Made by a program: the position numbers and the translations under genes. A stretch of DNA of 64,000 nt from the NCBI GenBank assembly GCA_030180135.1, contig CM058231.1, forward strand, positions 23,811,034 to 23,875,033, given 5' to 3'. Within the stretch, counting starts at the first letter, position 1. Every line of letters starts with the position of its first letter. The stretch comes from Orychophragmus violaceus. Taxonomy: Eukaryota; Streptophyta; Magnoliopsida; Brassicales; Brassicaceae. This document shows positions 1 to 11,618 of this stretch, one piece after another. Under the pieces are notes generated by a model. It was not told where the DNA came from. It saw nothing but the letters and a program-made list of their open reading frames with translations, and made no database searches.

Positions 1-418
1 TGTTTCGTACGCAATTTTGTGTTGTTGTTTACAGTAATGACTGACAGAAATTGTACTTTGAAAAATGTTTCTGAGAAATAATAACTGTTTCTGTATTTTA
101 AAAATCTTTTCATCATGAAATAGACGTAAATATAAATGTTGGCGATTCCTCAACGGTTGTAAACTTGGTCGGAGGGATCGACTTTTTCCCCAGGCATCGG
201 ATTCTCTTCATTCACATTTGAGGGGTCCTCCTTGAGTGTTAGAAATATGTTTATCCACCATGTTTCATTAGTAAAATTTCAATCTACACTACTATATTCC
301 ATTAAAGAAGTAGCATTACCTTTTTTTTGGCGGACCACATTGGTTATGTTCCTGTGAAGCAATATAAGTTATATCAAAGTCGAAGTGTAAAATTTTCATC
401 TTTATACATGATTTTAAT
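1..418. other. Helitron 3' flank, no gene assigned
   Basis: This stretch lies downstream (minus-strand sense) of the Helitron helicase C-terminus at 419-640. It is AT-rich. A short minus-strand open stretch around 165-235 could be a further exon or tail, but I see no clear splice sites or domain. The Helitron 3' end (CTRR preceded by a hairpin) was not recognised and may lie outside the window. Confidence 0.4.
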
Positions 419-640
419 TTACCTGTTACCGATAGTAGATCTTTTTAAAGCTTCCTTGTAAACAATATTTGACACCGTAGCACTTTATGTTTCGTCCTTT
501 GAAGTATCTAATATTTTGAGCCCCTTAGGTGAGGTAACACGTGAGAGGGCAACATACAGTTGGCCATGTGTGAAAACCGGTCTTGGTAGATACAACGACA
601 CTTTATTCAATGTTTGTCCTTGGCTTTTATTGATCGTTAT
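419..640 (-). pseudogene. Helitron PIF1-like helicase, C-terminal fragment
   Basis: Read on the minus strand, this fragment encodes the C-terminal helicase motifs of the PIF1-like helicase in Helitron Rep/helicase proteins. It starts ITINKSQGQTLNKV (helicase motif V region), continues through FTHGQLYVALSRVTSPKGL (motif VI) and ends at a TAA near 419. In these transposons the helicase unwinds DNA during rolling-circle transposition. An in-frame TAA at 485-487 cuts off the last ~22 codons. The upstream part of the protein is cut at 640 by the LTR of element A, and the rest of the helicase and the Rep (HUH) domain are absent from the window. The N-terminal exons of a gene of the same type and strand lie at 34465-35674 and 45591-45642. 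I infer that these are two ends of one Helitron, broken by insertions and a deletion. Confidence 0.85.
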
Positions 641-2777
641 TGTAACGCCCCTTTCCCGTCATCCGCTGACCGTCGAGCTGACCGGCCAACAATCAAACAA
701 GAACATGACCGATCGAACCCAAGCAATTCAAACAGGAAAGGTTCGCCACAGGACAAAGCTAGAGACAGATCGGTTTAAGACAAAGGCTCGCACTAACCCG
801 TCCTTGACTCCGCTATCCTCACTTTCATAGTACAAGTCGTACGCCTTGTACCACTTCTGTGAGTTGTGTTGGTTCGGACTAAACACAACATATTCATTTC
901 TGAGTAATCAAACGTTCAGCACAACGTTTAATAATTTTACAAAACAATTTGCCATCAATTAAAAAACACACAATCCTCGATACAAAAATGGCGTCAAGCC
1001 GAACCAAGAGAAAACCCTGAAATCATCGAATCAAAACCCCGCCACAAGCAATCCCGAAACTACACCGAGGATCTCCCGCGTCTGTCGCTGCTAACCTGAA
1101 AAACACAAAAAGAGTCTAATGAGTGATCTAAGATCACCCAGCGAGTCGGCTCCCCACTGCGGCTGCTAATCTATCTATCATCTATAGATTCCCGCCCGAA
1201 AACCCCAAAATAACAAACAATCATAACAAATAGCCGATCACGCACTACCACGTCGTGTCGATCCCACACACAATAAATTGCCAAAAGAAAGAGAAGGCGA
1301 TTAGAGGAAATCGAGAGCACTGCGGAACATGCTCTTGATTGAGACTCGATCTATCTACTGCGCACTACCAACCACACCAACACACCACTGGGCCCCTACG
1401 ATCTCGGTAACTTCCACGGGTTTCCACTGTTACCGACATGGTAACTAAACCCCGACTCCTAGCCGTAGAAATGAAGTCCAACGACTAGGACACCGTTCTC
1501 CGTCCATCGATACGCGGTGACTCAAGTTACCCCAGGCAACCCAAGTTTCCATGCAGTCCGGCCCTAGGACGCGACCCCGTATTCTCCGGACTACACACCT
1601 ACCGGCGTCACTCAGTAGGTTAACACCATAACCGGAATAACCATGATCCGATTAGGCAACTACCCGAGGATCCAATCGGGTCGGAAGTACCGGAACGTAT
1701 CCAAAAACCTAGACTTGCGGGATCTAACGCACCCTAGAGTCCTAGTGCAGAAATGTAAACAGGCAGACTCGCTTGGACTCTAACAATCAATCTCAATCAA
1801 TAATCAACAACCAAATCAACACCGCATCCCGCAAGTCTACTCACACACACTAACACCACCGCTCTGACTCGGCACCGTACCGAGTCAGCAATCACGACTT
1901 AACCGGTCCCGTGACCGAGTTAAGTATCCACACAGATCGCTCGGCCCAACACCAAGACGATCTAACAAGCCTGCACAGAAAGCTCAATAACAACCACACA
2001 ACAACACAATTACACAAGCAACACACAATCACCACGCAAACAGGCCTATTAGGGTTTCTAATGTCTTTTAACCGATTCACGTCCTCTACCTTGGATTAGC
2101 GGATTGCTAATCCGTAGACGGCTCACCAATCACAACACTTCTCTTTTCTTAACCTATCCTAAGTATCTTTTATCAAATCCCCGATCCATCGGTTTAGAGC
2201 TAGTAGCTTACTAAACTCCCCGACGTCTCATCTTTCATTAACTTAATTCATTTCTTCTCGGTAATCCCGATATCATTCCATACACTATACGTTCGTTAGG
2301 TTTAATTCCATATTTTAACTCGTCTTAATTACCATACTTAGATTCATTAAATATCGTTCTTTACATACGTATAGATGCATATACGGCCCTAGCATGCAAC
2401 GACTATATTAATGCATCACACAATGGTTCTAACAACCTAACTGCACACAACGGGTTTAATCCATTTAGTTCTCATAATCCTAACATGCGTCTTAAACCTA
2501 ACCGGTTTATCGTTAATTTAACCATTCAATTCTCAAACACAATCAATCACATCCGGGTATGCAATCCTAATTCTACGGTTTTCCATTTCTCGATCTATAT
2601 GCATTAACTACGGTGTTTGAGCCGACTCACAGCGATTTAGGTCGGAATGAACGGCACGGATGCGGATACGACTCTCCGAGACCCTGAACTAAACCTGAAC
2701 CTTTCTAACACACGAACTCCGAAGCTTCCCGAACGCCCGCACATGAACCGCAAACACAAAACTCGCCGGAGTCAACG

Positions 2778-3140
2778 CGTTGACCGGCGTTGACCACGAC
2801 GTTGACTTTGACCTCCGGTTGACCATTGACTTTGACCGTTGAGCGTTGACTTTGACTTTGACCAAGCTTGAACCGGTTGACCCAATCTGAACCAGCTGAA
2901 CCACTTCAATCAAACCAAACCGACTGAACCGACTTCAATTGAACCGGTTTTGAGTCAACCATTGACCTGGTTGACCGGTTAACCTAAACTGACTCAAATC
3001 AAACCAAACTAACTTCAATCTTGAACCAAACCAATGCTAAACCAACACCAGTGAACCGGCGGAGGAGAGAGACGGCGGAGGAAGGATTCCGGCGACTTCT
3101 CCGGCGTTGACCGATGGTGGTCCGGCGTTGACCGGCCGGT
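2778..3140. promoter_or_regulatory. W-box (TTGACY) cluster in element A LTR
   Basis: About fifteen TTGACC/TTGACT motifs occur on the plus strand, eleven of them between about 2778 and 2885, plus inverse GTCAA copies. TTGACY is the W-box core bound by plant WRKY transcription factors. In minus-strand sense the cluster lies about 1.0-1.4 kb inside the LTR, compatible with U3 promoter sequence. Regulatory activity is inferred. Confidence 0.5.
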
Positions 3141-4063
3141 TCACCCCTTTTTCCGGCGACTCAGGTGACGATCTACATATCAAACTGATCGAAAATAGGA
3201 GATCTATGCATCTATGGCTTCAAAACGTCCAGATCTGATGAAGGATGAGAGAGATACACCAAAACTCCAACCGCAGCAGATTTCTGGCCAGTTTCCGGCA
3301 AGCTCCAGTGATGGCGGTCCTGGCTGGCTGGCTGGCGGTTGTAGAGGAGGGAGAGAGGAGTCCACTGGGCTTTGCAGAAGTGGATTAGGGTTTATATTGA
3401 GAGAGATATGGTGTTTTTAGTGATAGAAGGTCTTATGAACACTATGGTGTTCTTGAGTTGTTCTTGAGATGTTCAAAGGAGTTCTGGGTTTTCTTGCATG
3501 AATCTAGAGAGAAGAGAGAGCTTCTGGTCGTGGGTGAGGCTAGAGAGAGAGAGGGAAGAGTGAAATGAATTGGCTTAGGTGTTTTTGGTGTATTCAACAA
3601 AAATACATGCATCACATAAGGTCTTGACACCTCAAGAGGAAAGGCTGGAGACCTGGTGGTGAGACACCTGTATCTGGAGCCTCTACTTATCCACACAATC
3701 AATCCCAAAACCGGCCCATTTCCTTTGTAAACCCATCTTGCAATTTCTTCTCGGTTTCGCGATCATTATTTTAGAAAATACTCCACTATTCCCATAAATC
3801 CCAAAACCTCCAAAATCTGATTCTCCCTGATTTTAGATAAATTTAGCAACTTGAATCACCTCATTTGGAGTTTCCTAGCTTCGGTTATGAATTTCCAAAG
3901 TTTTCTCGGTTTCCATTCCCGACAAACCGAAAGACCCGTTTCTGCTCCGTTCCTTCCAACTCTGGTCTTGTAAACGTTCTTTATGCTTTAAAAAGTGAAC
4001 ATTTGGACCGTCTCGACTTCCATCTCGAACTTTGGCAAAATTACCATTTTGCTCCTGGGGTTT

Positions 4064-4083
4064 GGCAAAATTATAATTTTGCC
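4064..4083. repeat. 20-bp perfect palindrome near LTR edge
   Basis: GGCAAAATTATAATTTTGCC is its own reverse complement. A degenerate copy (GGCAAAATTACCATTTTGC) lies about 30 bp to the left, so it is a small tandem pair. It sits some 55-70 bp from the U3 end of element A's left LTR. Confidence 0.8.
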
Positions 4084-4136
4084 CCTGTTGACTTTTCTTC
4101 TGCCCCTTGACCATATTTTTGAATACCGAGTATTAC

Positions 4137-4151
4137 ATTCTTCCCCGCTTA
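4137..4151 (-). other. Polypurine tract of element A
   Basis: Directly abutting the left LTR. The minus-strand sense is GTAAGCGGGGAAGAA followed by the LTR start TGTAATAC, the normal position of the plus-strand primer for reverse transcription in a minus-oriented element. Confidence 0.7.
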
Positions 4152-5699
4152 CAGGAATTTGGTCCCCGAATTCTCCGTCACTAACAGACTTCGAATCGGC
4201 ACCAAACCCCGCAAGTTGCTTCATTACGTTCTTTTACTGCTCCTTTCTCATAAATCAACGTCTCGTTACTTGACCTTTGATACTCCGAATCCATACTCTC
4301 TGGCGGTTCGCTACTTCATTCCAAACTTTCCATCTCCTTTCCACTGCTCACTCAGCTACTTCTTCACTTGCTCTTTATTTTTTCCCACTTAATTGTAGCT
4401 TCGTTTCTCGATCTCCGGTCCCACTTTACTGTGGTATCCCTCTCTTTAACTCACCTTTCTTGAACCTCGATCTTCCACACGTATTAATTTTGCTATGATT
4501 CTCACTCTGACTTCCCCACTTCGCTTCGACTTCCACGTCCTTCCCAATACTAGATTGTCTCCGAGATACTCTTCAAGAATCTGCATCCCATACCTGACGC
4601 TCTTATGACTCCCAATTCCATCCGTATTGATAACTTCACTCTGATTCCGATACTACCTCTTCCTTCCCGAACATTCTTCAGGAATTTTGATTTCTGAATC
4701 CGACCTTGCTAAACCTCCATTCCCTTCACATTGATCGCTTAACTTTGGTTTCCACACTGTCGCTGACGTTACCTCCAATCTTTTCGCTAACTCATCATAC
4801 CAACAACTTCGCTCATCTAGTTTCCTTGCACTGATACACTTTTTACTGACGATCCATACCAACTGCTTCACTTCCCGGGTCAACTTGCTTCACGGCTCCT
4901 TTACACTCCATCTTGCTTTCGGGTTCGGGTTCAGTCTCGTATTCGTATCACATCGTCCATTCCGTCCTACATTCAACACAACAACTTTCACTGGAGTGGT
5001 GAAATTCAAACCAATCCATCCCTCGATATCACTTCCTCATAGAGATATAGTTAGTTAATCACGTACCCAACGGTTACCCATGATTAAGTAACGATATTCT
5101 ATAATTCTGCTCTCTCGTGAATCGATGGTCGAATACAACCATTCTCGAGTTAGCTCAACGCCTTAAACGAAAAGGTTCTAACACTTTCATTTCTAACAAC
5201 TTAACGATTGCGATAAAATTTAAACTACTCAATCCAACCCAACACAACTAGCAATCGAATGGCTTACCACTACCGTCAACAATACTCAAATGCTATGCAA
5301 GCCATAAAAGAAAACTAGCACCCTAAAAACGCTACACCAACGAATGAAACACAACCCCAATTAACCAATGCACCACTCAAGCATTAGATAAAACACGCAA
5401 GCAATAAACACAAAAGCAAACAGTAACCACACACAACCAAGCAATCACCAGATCGCTCCGAATATGTCGTCAGTCTGGGTTTAGGTTATGATGAACGGTC
5501 GTCAGTTCCACTCACCATTAGACTTCACATGGTAGTTCGTTTGCATCCCCACACCATCACACGCATGCAAACAATTACTACGCAAGTCATAATGATAAGC
5601 TGAACATTCTGCATCACCTGCATATAGAAAACGACAACACACACATTTCGAAGTTTTAATACATAGAGGAAACAGAAACACAACAAGACGTCCGTCATC
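4152..5699 (-). other. Element A 3' interior, no intact gene
   Basis: About 1.5 kb between the purine tract and the gag remnant. In the minus strand just before the purine tract the sequence resembles the usual acidic tail of a Ty3 pol ORF, but stops occur throughout. I see no RT, RNase H or integrase motif, so the pol region is deleted or decayed. Confidence 0.5.
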
Positions 5700-6880
5700 A
5701 ACAACATAGCCCCCAAACTGCACCGTCATACCCTGGAGATGTTAGAAACAACATGCGAAGATCGCTGATCTAGATACACAGAAAAGCAATATAGTTAGTG
5801 CCCACACTTACCTGGCCTAACTATCCTAGTCCAAACAGCCCCAACATGACCGGAATGCCCAACACAAACGGCATCGCGGCTCGTGGTGGTAACCACAGGC
5901 AGGTGCGGGGAGGGTGTGGTGGGTGTGCATCTCTGGATGGCGCTCCATATCGCTGCGGCTCTGCCGTCGGACACAAACATGCAACATGACCCCTGTGACC
6001 ACAAAGCTGACAAATGGTAACGGGCGCTGGGCGTGGCCCACGGTAACAAGCTGACGCCTGGTGATCCGAAGCACCACATAACTGATAGGAGGAAGCAGAC
6101 TCTGAAGAAGGATCCTGGAATCACTCGGGTGCACGGTGACCCGAAACTCCACATGCGCTATATGTCCGGTGTATAGGCATCAGCGGTAGTGAGTCCGGCG
6201 TGTCTGCTGGTAGAGTCTCTGACGACGCAACTGGCTCATTCAGCGGTGTACCTGGCGTGTAACTGACTCAAACGGTGCATCCGACCCCGACATCGACATC
6301 GCCTCAGCCCCTGATAATGGCTCCGTCTCGGTAAGTGGATCTGAGGAGCCGAATGATCATGATGCCGACCTATCAAGTGGTGTATGAGGCGATCCTGGCT
6401 GTGGATTTGGCTGATGGTGCGGTCCAGTCTGCTGCTCTAGAACGTCTCCGAGTATCGCCATCTGCCCATCAACGTGCTGCTCCCAATACAGATACTGCTA
6501 TGGGTCTATCGTCTCCATATCCATATCGGCTGCTACATGTAATGGGTCCACCATAAAATCCTCTCCACTGAGCGAAATGAATCTGACTCGTGTAGGCTAA
6601 AGGGTACCGGCACATCATGTGTCTCGAGCATCGGAGGCTGAATCACTGGTGGTATCATAGGCGCCTCCAACTGCGTCGTCCTGTAGAGCTGGAGGTAATG
6701 CATCAGACAACGGCCTCCAATCTACAGCGGCTGCTCTCGCTCCCTGCTGCACTCGCGGAAAACCGGTGGTCGATCAGATATCCGGGAACCCTGTGACTGT
6801 CCAGGCTGTGCCCTCAAACTCTCCAGCCGCTGCTCCAACTGAGCTCGATACTCTGCTGCTATCGTCCGACGATGACTCAT
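5700..6880 (-). pseudogene. Element A gag remnant with CCHC knuckle
   Basis: An ATG at 6878-6880 (minus) opens a reading frame of about 52 codons rich in R, E and Q, ending at 6722. After frameshifts, gag-like sequence continues to the left. At 5971-6012 the minus strand encodes CQLCGHRGHVACLC, an exact CX2CX4HX4C zinc knuckle as in retroelement nucleocapsid proteins, which bind element RNA. The knuckle lies in a different frame from the N-terminal part, so the gene is broken by several frameshifts. No protease motif follows. The gag identity rests on the knuckle, on orientation and on its position after the primer site. Confidence 0.55.
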
Positions 6881-7131
6881 ACTGCTCACTGAAATCTCCC
6901 ACACTATGCACACACCCACACACAATCCGTCCAGGGACACACTGCTTCTGACTGTAATCAAAAACACAATAAACATTAGTACAATTAACACAAATTCCTA
7001 TCCCATCCCAACCCTGGATTTACGGACAAGGCTCGGTTTCCTAATGGATGCTTGTGTAAGACACAATTTTGACTCGATAAAACACGAAAAACACTCAGAA
7101 ATGAACAGCTTCGAAACCCATGCAGAACCAA

Positions 7132-7143
7132 GCTCTGATACCA
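7132..7143 (-). other. Primer binding site of element A (iMet tRNA)
   Basis: The minus strand reads TGGTATCAGAGC, the standard plant retrotransposon primer site complementary to the initiator methionine tRNA 3' end. It lies 6 bp from the right LTR start at 7150. Confidence 0.9.
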
Positions 7144-7149
7144 CCTTTC

Positions 7150-8140
7150 TGTAACGCCCCTTTCCCGTAGTCCGCTGACCGTCGAGCTGACCGGCCAACA
7201 ATCAAACAAGAACATGACCGATCTAACCCAAGAAAGTCAAACAGGAAAGGTTCGCCATAGGACGAAGCCAGAGACAGATCGGTTTAAGACAAAGGCTCGC
7301 ACTAACCCGTCCTTGACTCCGCTATCCTCACTTCCATAGTAAAAGTCGTACGCCTTGTACCAATTCTGTGAGTTGTGTCGGTTCGGACTAAACACAATAT
7401 CAGGAAAGCATATTCATTTCTGAGTAATCAAACGTTCAACACAACGTTTAATAATTTTACAAAACAATTTGCCATCAATCAAAACAACACACAATCCTCG
7501 ATACAAAAATGGCGTCAAGCCGAACCAAGAGAAAACCCTGAAATCATCGAATCAAAACCCCGCCACAAGCAATCCCGAAACTACACCGAGGATCTCCCGC
7601 GTCCGTCGCTGCTAACCTGAAAAACACAAAAAGAGTCTAATGAGTGATCTAAGATCACCCAGCGAGTCGGCTCCCCACTGCGGCTGCTAATCTATCTATC
7701 ATCTATAGATTCCCGCCCGAAAACCCCAAAATAACAAACAATCATAACAAATAGCCGATCACGCACTACCACGTCGTGTCGATCCCACACACAATAAATT
7801 GCCAAAAGAAAGAGAAGGCGATTAGAGGAAATCGAGAGCACTGCGGAACATGCTCTTGATTGAGACTCGATCTATCTACTGCGCACTACCAACCACACCA
7901 ACACACCACTGGGCCCCTACGATCTCGGTAACTTCCACGGGTTTCCACTGTTACCGACATGGTAACTAAACCCCGACTCCTAGCCGTAGAAATGAAGTCC
8001 AACGACTAGGACACCGTTCTCCGTCCATCGATACGCGGTGACTCAAGTTACCCCAGGCAACCCAAGTTTCCATGCAGTCCGGCCCTAGGACGCGACCCCG
8101 TATTCTCCGGACTACACACCTACCGGCGTCACTCAGTAGG
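7150..8140 (-). repeat. Element A right LTR, segment 1
   Basis: Aligns with 641-1620 of the left LTR, then is cut by B1 at 8141. The last five bases GTAGG (8136-8140) are the target duplication of B1. The homology resumes at 22087. Confidence 0.9.
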
Positions 8141-9291
8141 TGATATATCATGGTTTTTACTAGTTTTAGACCATGATATAAGTGTGTTTTAGTGTCTTTT
8201 GTGTTCTTTTAGAGTCTTTTGCAGGTATAATCAGGTTTGGAGCATATTTGGTGATTATGGCACTTTTTGGAGATTTTTGGAGTGTTTGGCCGAGAGATAG
8301 AGTTCACTGTCCGAAACAGAGAAATGCGTCGATCGATGCACACATGCACCGATCGTTGCACCAGCGAGATGGGCCGAAACTCGGCGGTTTATGAAGAGTC
8401 AAGATATTGCACTCTGATCCAGAAGTTTATGATATTTACAAAGAAGCCCTTGGCCGAGATTAGACCTATATAATTAAGTTTTTGGTGTTTTATTTACTTA
8501 CACTTTCATAATTAAGAGCAGAGGATTTTTAGAGCTTTTGGGGCTGATCTGAACCTTTACTTCATCTGTATTTGGAGAAGATTTCGAACCCCTTTTATTC
8601 TTTATCTTCTATGCAATTTATTCATCATATGATTATGTTTTCATTATCTATGTCTGATTAGATCCCTTTTTAGGTTTAGGGTTTCTCACATAGGATTTCA
8701 TGACTTGCTAGACTTGTTTAATTCAGTTAAGGATTCATAACTATATCTGTTCTTCAATCTAATTGTGCTTAAAGCTAGTTCTAACCTGATCAATTAGAAT
8801 CTAGATCTTAGGTTGCTAAATACATCACGGAAGTGGGGTTTAGGAATCTGAACTGATTAGGTTGAGCAATTAAACTTCTCGCAAACGAAAGTTTGGTTTA
8901 GGATAATTGTGAACATATCAAACTTGGAATTAATGCTAGTTTAATCTGTTAGTTCTCGCAAACGAAAGTTTGGTTTGCTGCACTTAGACTTAGAGAATTA
9001 TCGCAAAGGAATTTGGTTAATTCTATATCTGTGTTTTGAGTTCTAGAACTGTGCTTAATTAGATCCTTGCTGAATAAACTGTCTGCTTGTCTGATTTCCT
9101 GAGAACGCCCTAGACTTAGCGCTCTTAATAACTTGCTTTCACAACCAATAATCTCTGCTTTCTGTTTACTTTCTAGCACTGCTTTTTATTCAATCACATT
9201 GCTTTCTTCCTAGTTTAATTTCCTGTTCTTGAGCTATTGAATACCGGAGTCCCTGTGGATTCGATACCTATATACTACGACTACTGAAATG
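8141..9291 (+). repeat. B1 5' LTR, left part
   Basis: Starts with the inverted repeat TATATCATGGT (8144-8154) and ACCATGATATA (8170-8180). Carries a paired CGATCG cassette at 8325-8367. Interrupted at 9291 by C1, whose 5-bp duplication is AAATG (9287-9291). The remaining 42 bp of this LTR are at 16584-16625. Confidence 0.9.
8325..8367 (+). repeat. Paired CGATCG cassette (B1 5' LTR)
   Basis: Box 1 TGCGTCGATCGATGCA (8325-8340), a 4-nt spacer, box 2 TGCACCGATCGTTGCA (8345-8360), then GCGA at 8364-8367. The same arrangement is in the B1 3' LTR at 21071-21113 with one box substitution. Confidence 0.8.
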
Positions 9292-9927
9292 TGTTGGAAT
9301 TGTGTCCAGTAATCTCGGTACTGTCTCTAGAAAGTAAGAGTATGTCAATGATCAGACATAAGTCATACAATGCTGGGGGTCATGATGGCTTGCTAGAGTC
9401 CGCTCATGATCTATAAGTCTTGGACTTATTGCCTTTATTGTATGATCCCATATGGGTCACACGCCTAAGCTAACGGGAAAATACGAAGGAACGGTTTAGC
9501 AGAAGTACGGTAAAAGTGCTAGGCATTTACTGTACTTAAAGAGAATAAAGGGCCTGATTAAATCCATGGGATTTAATCAGAACTGAGAATTGGGCCCAAA
9601 AGCCCATGAGAACTAAAGGGAGTTTTAATGAATAAAACTTGACCTAAAGCTCTCTAATTCCTTAGCTGATCTGCGCCTCTTTTCTCCTCTCTCTGCGCCT
9701 CTCTCCTGCTCGGTCTAGCAGCCATTTCCTTGTGAAGCGTGTGTGAGCCTTTGGAGGATTCATCCCTTGGTGTATCTCTCTGATCTGACCTGTTCTATTC
9801 CTTCCGCTGCAACAAACAGGTAAAAGGTGAGATCATCTAATGTTTCTAATAAAGAGAACCTAGATCTGTATGTTTAGGTTGATATGAATCTGTAAATTGA
9901 ATCAGGATCAACTAAACGAATCCAACA
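9292..9927 (+). repeat. C1 5' LTR
   Basis: 636 bp, TG...CA, near-identical to 15943-16578. It resembles the C2 LTR at both ends and in several internal blocks, but differs widely between them, so C1 and C2 are related subfamilies rather than copies. Confidence 0.92.
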
Positions 9928-9928
9928 G

Positions 9929-9940
9929 TGGTATCAGAGC
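9929..9940 (+). other. C1 primer binding site
   Basis: TGGTATCAGAGC one base after the 5' LTR, complementary to initiator methionine tRNA. Confidence 0.92.
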
Positions 9941-11618
9941 CATTGGTTCTTAGGATTTCTTGTTTAGATTCATTGTTTAGGTTGTTTAATCTGTTTAGAT
10001 GTGTTTTGAATCCATTACTGATAAGAAAAACACATAAGAAACTGAATTAAATCCTGAACAAACACTTGAATCACAAAACCGAGCTATATGACTCGGGTTT
10101 TGTTGATTGGCCAAGGGTGATCGACCGGCTTGGCCGGTTAGTGATCACGGCCGAGAGACCGGGCGGGCGAAGATGGCCGGTCGGACGGAGGGATCGCGGG
10201 TCGGACGCACGATGGTCGGATCGGATCGGTTCATACGATCGCGATCGATCGTCGCGTCACGACCGATCACTCGTCCCGATCGCGTCCCAGCCGAGCGTCC
10301 ATACGGTCGCGTGCGTCCGTCCGGTGAGCCGTCCCTGTCCCGTCCCGAACATCCAGCTGATTCGTCCCGACCGTCCTCGATCTCGGATCGACCGGCTCGC
10401 GGCTGAGCGGCTGGATGTGAGTTTCTTGGATGGAAACTAGGTCACGACCAACTCGGTTTGGTTCGTGACCAATTCGGTTCGGTTTAAGGCTCGGTTTAAA
10501 ATTTGATTAAAAATCAACGTTCTGGTTTAATAAACAGATTTTAATAATTTTATTAAATCTGGTTAAACCGGGATAAGAAATCCAATGTCGAAAGAAATAT
10601 TGGATTTAGTGCCTAAACCAGGAATTTCTAATTTGATTTGGTTGGACCAAATAAATTGAGAAGTTCCGGTTTAGTAAATAACCGGTTGACAATTGTGGTC
10701 ATCGTAGTAATTAAAACTTGGTTAGACCAGTTTTAATGAACCAGACCGGTTATGTCAATTAATTGGACAATTGGGTCATGTCTTGGACATGGACCAATTC
10801 TTGGGCCTCGGGCCAAGAAGTTAAAACAATTGGGCCAGTTAATTGAGTCTTTCTTCAGATTAATTTAAAAACTATTTTATAAAATTATAAAGTCGTTTTA
10901 AATTAAAGTTTCCGAAATTTTATAATTAGAAAGTTTCTTAAAATAGAAGTTTCTGAATTTGCGGGTTTTGGATTCTAAAGAAGTTTCTAAAGTTAGAAAG
11001 TTTCCGGTTTTAGAAAGTTTCCAATTTTAGAAAGTTTCCAAAAATAGTAGGTTTCCATAAATAGAAAGTTTCCCGAAATAGTAATCTTCTATTTTGGGAA
11101 TGATTTTAATAAACCTACGAACCTCAAATAATATCAAGCGTTGGATGTCTTGTCCAGGCTATGTCAGCTGTCAAAGCCCATTCAATTGCATTCATGGCCT
11201 TACAGTGTGAGGATGTCTGCTTTTGCGTGGGTAAGACGGTTTGTGATTCATAAATGTCATTGGGAGTCCCAGACATTAATGATTACATGACTGTATAGTC
11301 CGGTTTTCTTGACTAGGCCATCGGGAGTCCCGGGCCTTGAGACATCAGAGTGGATTGGGCCTCGGGCCCAGATTCACAACCAAGAATTATATCACGGATA
11401 TAATTAGCCGATATAGGGCTTACCGATATAAGCTAAAGTTGGGTGACGGCCAGTGGCCCACTTTAATCTTAGTTATATGTGGATCTTGGAATCATTATAT
11501 TCTATTGAGGGTAACTGATGTTATTGAATATAATGCGTGATTAATCATATTAAATTATAATACGAGATTAATCATATTGAACATATTAACTAAAATCCTT
11601 TTATCTTATATTTCAGTT
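9941..11618 (+). other. C1 5' leader with GC-rich and AGAAAGTTTCC repeats
   Basis: A ~1.7 kb leader before gag. Positions 10110-10410 are GC-rich and full of CGGTC/CGATCG words. Open frames there (10066-10440) are low complexity and probably not genes. Positions 10960-11095 hold a degenerate tandem repeat of TAGAAAGTTTCC units. The C2 leader has both features in the same order (23690-23990 and 24500-24690). Confidence 0.65.
10960..11095 (+). repeat. Degenerate AGAAAGTTTCC tandem repeat
   Basis: At least five spaced copies of (A/T)AGAAAGTTTCC or one-base variants, with unit spacing about 16-20 bp. The tract is matched by 24535-24680 in C2. Confidence 0.7.

Larger units (their letters stand above)
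641..4136 (-). repeat. Element A left LTR (3' LTR), complete
   Basis: About 3,496 bp bounded by TG...CA. The first 1,850 bp align with the broken right LTR (7150-8140, 22087-22867, 30673-30762) with scattered substitutions and a 10-bp indel near 890, so the insertion is not recent. It contains a W-box-rich stretch (2778-3140) and a 20-bp palindrome (4064-4083). Short open frames inside it are not conserved between the two LTRs. Confidence 0.85.

Noticed and set aside
516..830. Plus-strand open frame of 104 codons
   Set aside because: It crosses the Helitron/element A junction at 640 and is the opposite strand of the helicase fragment.
3442..4498. Several short frames in the element A LTR and interior
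   Set aside because: They overlap each other on both strands, start inside LTR sequence and show no domain. They are not kept as genes.
5795..6154. Minus-strand frame of 119 codons in element A as a gene
   Set aside because: It lies in a different frame from the CCHC knuckle at 5971-6012, which is the only recognisable motif there.
10066..10440. Open frame of 124 codons in the C1 leader (and similar frames at 23650-24049 in C2)
   Set aside because: Low-complexity, arginine/serine/aspartate-rich product made by GC-rich short repeats. The register is not kept between C1 and C2, and there is no domain.
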